Shown piece after piece: positions 43,878 through 47,397 of a stretch of 47,397 nt of DNA. This stretch comes from Gnetum montanum. Its lineage: Eukaryota; Streptophyta; Gnetopsida; Gnetales; Gnetaceae. Under the pieces are notes generated by a model, which did no database searches, had not been told where the DNA came from, and worked only from the letters and a program-made list of their open reading frames with translations. Each line of letters starts with the position of its first letter. Position 1 is the first letter of the stretch. A program made the position numbers and the translations under genes. The stretch lies in assembly GCA_015680685.1 (NCBI GenBank), contig MNCI01002839.1:2189-49585 (forward strand). The letters are read 5' to 3'.

Positions 43878-44913
43878 TAGTATAGGAACACCTCTTTTGA
43901 TTCCCTTGTGTTTGTCATATAGGTTTTTTCTATAGGTTTCATGCTTGGACAAGACTTGGATGAGTGTGTCCTATTTTTTGTTTCTTCTTATGTTGATTTT
44001 CTTATGGTGATTCTTGGATGTTTTGGCATGTTTTGAGGTGTTTTGGGCTCATTTTGATGAGTTTAGGGGGTTCCAAGATCTATGGGAACTTTCTTGGAGG
44101 CATACAAAGGCTCTAAGCATCAAAACGAGCATTTTTATTTTTGGCACTTATAGGATAGACGTCTACCCACAACTGTAGATGTCTCAGTGTAGATGTATAT
44201 CAAAACTTATGAATGTCTATGGATCAAATAAACATCTACCAAAAATAGTAGATGTCTCACCTAAAGGTAGGGATTTCACAATAGATGTCCCAACAAAGCT
44301 AGATATGTCTAAGATGGCAAGGAAAAAAGCTCCAATGTGGTATTTCAATTGGAAAACATCTAAAAGACTCCAGATCATTGTGAAAAATACATAGAAAGGA
44401 AAAGAGAAAGATTCTTAGGGTTTTGGATCTTTATAATATGTATGTATCCATTCCTAAAGAAGGGAAAGAGAGTGCATCTATGCAAGAAAGTGAGACAAAA
44501 AGCTTTTAAGAATAGATAGATAAGAAAGCAAGATTGGATGAGTAGATTTGGTGTGCGTAATTAGAGATTGAAACTTCAAGATCATCTTGTGATGTATTGG
44601 TCTATGTGTTCTATTCTCTTGGATATCACCTATGAGTTGAGATCTTAGTCCCAAGTTGTGGGAGATATTTCTATTGGTTATGTCTTGCATTGAGAATAAT
44701 CATTATGTGGTTGTAGAGCCTCATGCTCTGCAATATTGGTTGAGTCTGCCAGGTTTTGGATGCTTGTGGGTTTTGTAAACCCTATTGAAATCTTCTAATA
44801 AATTAATTAAAGATAGCTAGTTTTATTATTTTCTAGTAAATAAATTTATCTTTTCATAATATCTAGATTTAGTGCATTGAAGGTGATTTAATTATTGAAG
44901 TGAACCTATTTCA
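43878..44913 (+). repeat. Element E 3' LTR
   Basis: Collinear with 39235-40220 and followed by the target duplication TATCA. It contains an intact TAGACGTCTA palindrome at 44156-44165, at the place where the 5' LTR has TAGACATCTA. Decayed versions follow to about 44291. Confidence 0.92.
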
Positions 44914-44918
44914 TATCA

Positions 44919-45209
44919 ACAAACAAACATTGTTAGCTGGAAATATAATAATATTACAAGCCTGTAATCATAAAATAAGAAATTAATGATAAAATAAAAA
45001 AGACTAAGAAATTAACATAACCTGATCTAACAAAGGAAGGTATCCAAAGAGAATAAAGGATATGTGTAAGAGATAATAATGGGTTATGTTTGTAATCACA
45101 AATGGCACCCAAGAGAGAACTACAAGTAGGAGGGCCATTGTAACCCAAGGAGAAGTGACCTCATGGAGGAAGAAGTAAATAATAACTATAGAAAAAATAA
45201 TCCTAGGAG
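44919..45209. other. Element C leader resumed after E
   Basis: No gene is seen. TTGTTAGCTGG and AATCATAAAATAAG correspond to TTCTTAGCTACC and AATCATAAATTGC in H1 near 13530-13565. This supports continuity of the H1/C arrangement across the E insertion. Confidence 0.45.
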
Positions 45210-47397
45210 TAAGTAGTTGAGGCTACACATGCTACCGTGCCTCTTTGGGAGGAGCTTAAGGTGGAATTTGTTAGGAAAATTTGAACTACAAAAATAGGCC
45301 AATCCAAGTAGGATGAGGTAATAAGGCTAAGACCTAACTTAGAGGTCACACTCACTAAAGCTTTCCTAAAGAAGATTTGAATCAAGGAGGTCCAAAGTTC
45401 AATTTTGTTAGAGTTAAACTTTGGACCATTCTTAGAGTTGGCACTAGAGGAGATGAGGACATAGTTATAAGGATCTCCTCTATAGCCCATTCTCTCCAAC
45501 AGTGCAGAATGGTACATGGTGAAAACCTATGTATTCTAGAATAATTGATAAGGAGATGAATTAGTCAAAATTAAGGAAATCACCATCTTCTACTTAGTTG
45601 AAGCCATTGCAAAAGCTATTAGTTTGCCTAACACTGGGGTAAAGTTTGTAGATATCTTAAAGTAGGAGGACCCTAAAGCAAAGAAAGAATAGGTCTAATA
45701 GTGTTATGAAGTGAACTATAATGGGTATGGTGGCTTAATGAAGGTAAAAAGAGCTTACATTAAGATCATGACCTTTCACCTTAATCTAATGGTGAAGCTA
45801 AGTAAGATGATAGCCTTCTCTACTAGGGCATGTGCAACTTTAAGTGAAAAATTCTCCATTAACCTATCCTAGCTCATCTTCCTTGAAATAGAAAAAATAT
45901 TTGAAGAAAAATAAAAAGGGTAGGAAGACAGTTCCCTTTCCATGCTTAATCAGAAAACTATGCAAAAGAGAAGGAATACATGTTATTATAATGATGTGGT
46001 CCACCACATTCCTACTACATCATGGCAAAAGATGATGAAAGACAAGGTTGTTGCAAAGATTTAAGAAGAAGAGCAACCATCACCACTAGCACTTGTAATC
46101 CCAAAAACAACATTGGAGATGCTTTCATCTATTAGGGACCTTCGAAAAATTTTAGAGAAACAACTATAATAACAAAAAGGATTTCGAGATGGTAAGAAAC
46201 TTTCTATCTATCGTCTAGCCTTAAGACATCTAAATAAGGTCAGAAGGATCATCAACTAGCTAGATAGTGAAATGACATAGATATTCTCTACACAAAGAAA
46301 CTAGGCAACCATTAGACCTATTCTAAGTGCCAAAGATGTCATTGTGTCCATTCGTAAACAAGAATTTTCTAAAATTTCAAGAAATGCAATAACCTTCTTT
46401 ATCATATTAGAGGAAGAAAGGGATGATGACCCTAATCATACCACACAATGGTCAGAAGATAATGGTAGAGCTAGTGGTAGATAGAGTTGTAGAAGCCCTC
46501 AATGCTCCTACTACACCAGTAATAGACATTGTTACCATGGTAGACATCTATGCCTTAGTAGAAGTAGGAAGTGGGTGGATGAGTGCTTCCTAACATGAAG
46601 AAGTGTTTGAATAATTGGTGAGAGCTAGGCTAGCTTCCATGGTTCTTTGATCTCTTAGATGATATCACATCCAACCAATTGTAGCTTTTAGTGATAAGGG
46701 GCAAGTTGGTATTATCCAATGCATAACTTAATAATACCACCACAACCAATTGATGGTTTGCTACCAAAGTTGTAGAATTGCAAGCTTGTCTCTCCAATCC
46801 TACCATTCTTTGGCCTAAGCTAATGCGAGATGAAACTTTCCAACAGCTTCAATAGAAGTATGAAGAGGCTGAGAATACCAAGAAAATGATAATCTTTGAC
46901 ATGTTTATGTCAAAATAAATGGTAAATAATATTGATACAATAATCTTTAATATGTTCATGTCAAAAGTAATGGTAAATAATACTAATATGATAATACTTG
47001 ATGTGTTCATGTCAAAAGCAATGGTAAATAATACTGATAAGGACCTATTTCATGTTTGCAAAGAGAACTTGATCCTCACAAAAGATAACAATCACTTGTA
47101 GAATGATAATTAATAAAAGGATCAAATGATTGAATATATCCACAAGTACTAGGATTATCTTTCCAAGGTAAACTTGGATAAAGGAGATTTGCTATCAAAA
47201 ATTAGAATCTCTCAATGGAGGAGGTCCATGTCCTTCACAAAAGGATTGTGATTGAGGTCACTGCCTAGAAAAATAAGGCCCTGAAATTTAAAAAAGAAAT
47301 TAAATTGGCCAAAGTGAAGGTGAACGAGGCTATCCAGCAACTCCAGCAAAGAGGTGATGTGTGGCAACCCATTTTTGATAGACTTAATGTATACAAT
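45210..47397 (+). pseudogene. ORF B copy 2 (decayed, cut by window end)
   Basis: Matches 13770-16250. The frame reads EWYMVKTYVF at 45508-45537, then VKIKEITIFYLVEAIAKAIS (about 45567-45625) and LPNTG. It continues with KRAYIKIMTFHLN (about 45750-45785), FSTRACATLSEKFSINLS (about 45813-45867) and LIFLEIEKIF. Then come SWQKMMKDKVVAKI near 46020 and a long Gln/Lys/Arg-rich helical part. Stops are mainly TAG and TAA where Gln fits. A 17-residue repeat lies at 46886-47038, then further coiled-coil-like sequence to the edge. Function unknown. Confidence 0.55.
46886..47038 (+). repeat. 51-bp (17-codon) tandem repeat in ORF B copy 2
   Basis: Three units of 51 bp (starting 46886, 46937 and 46988) contain ATGTTCATGTCAAAA and ATGGTAAATAATA. 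Each encodes a variant of FDMFMSK.MVNNTD in the ORF B frame. H1 copy 1 has no such triplication at the matching place (about 15412), so it is specific to this copy. Confidence 0.85.

Larger units (their letters stand above)
39235..44913 (+). mobile_element. Element E: complete but RT-less chromovirus-like retrotransposon
   Basis: LTRs 39235-40220 and 43878-44913 are flanked by TATCA on both sides (39230-39234 and 44914-44918). The interior has an initiator-Met-type primer site, gag with a CCHC knuckle, protease, about 1.1 kb of unrecognised sequence, the C-terminal part of integrase and a purine tract. RT, RNase H and the integrase core are absent. It inserted into element C between the promoter-like block and ORF B. 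Confidence 0.92.
20656..47397 (+). mobile_element. Element C: gypsy-type host element, split by F and E
   Basis: Pieces in order on the plus strand: 5' LTR 20656-21599, primer site, gag, protease and the first part of RT to 25255, then F (25260-35779). After that come RNase H from 35780, integrase, a 3' non-coding part to 39234, then E (39235-44913), leader and ORF B to the window edge. It matches H1 piece by piece. About 1 kb of RT and the start of RNase H, present in H1 at roughly 9170-10160, is missing around F. The 3' LTR is not in the window. Confidence 0.75.

Overview
The window reads as intergenic DNA of a large, AT-rich, heavily methylated plant nuclear genome. I see no intact host gene, rRNA, tRNA gene or CRISPR array. 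Nearly everything from about 1.4 kb rightward is decayed LTR retrotransposon, mostly Ty3/gypsy of the Athila/Tat type. Evidence is Gag, protease, RT, RNase H and integrase remnants, tRNA-Asp-type primer binding sites, and stop codons that are nearly all explicable as C-to-T or G-to-A changes. Slow decay and deep nesting would fit a gymnosperm, but the sequence does not prove this.

Layout. 1-1425: a 22-bp tandem repeat and a less AT-rich LTR-like segment. 1426-2323 plus 8235-16250: an old gypsy element H1, split by element A (2324-8234, direct repeats ATTTA). A has two LTRs, a Gag frame and a second downstream frame but no pol. H1 resumes with protease, RT, RNase H and integrase, then a promoter-like block, then a long unfamiliar frame (ORF B). 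16260-18753: minus-strand element D, keeping one LTR and part of gag. 18758-20655: a probable LTR with an initiator-Met primer site, containing a tRNA-related SINE-like repeat.

20656 to the window end: element C, a relative of H1, holding two insertions. The first is F (25260-35779), a Tat-like element with 1.3-kb repeats, gag, protease, a second-type RNase H, a 238-N gap, RNase H and integrase. The second is E (39235-44913, direct repeats TATCA), a chromovirus-like element that keeps gag, protease and the integrase C-terminus but has lost RT. After E, C continues into a second copy of ORF B.

Three signals stand out. (1) Related and unrelated elements each carry, upstream of the TATA box or in the LTR, clusters of short palindromes with central CpGs. 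Paired LTRs show the same sites in CG, CA and TG states. (2) ORF B lies downstream of integrase, behind a promoter-like block, in two independent copies with conserved amino acid blocks. (3) Both elements with confirmed target-site duplications lack reverse transcriptase. Several single-N joints flanked by exact or near-exact duplications are assembly scars and should not be read as biology.
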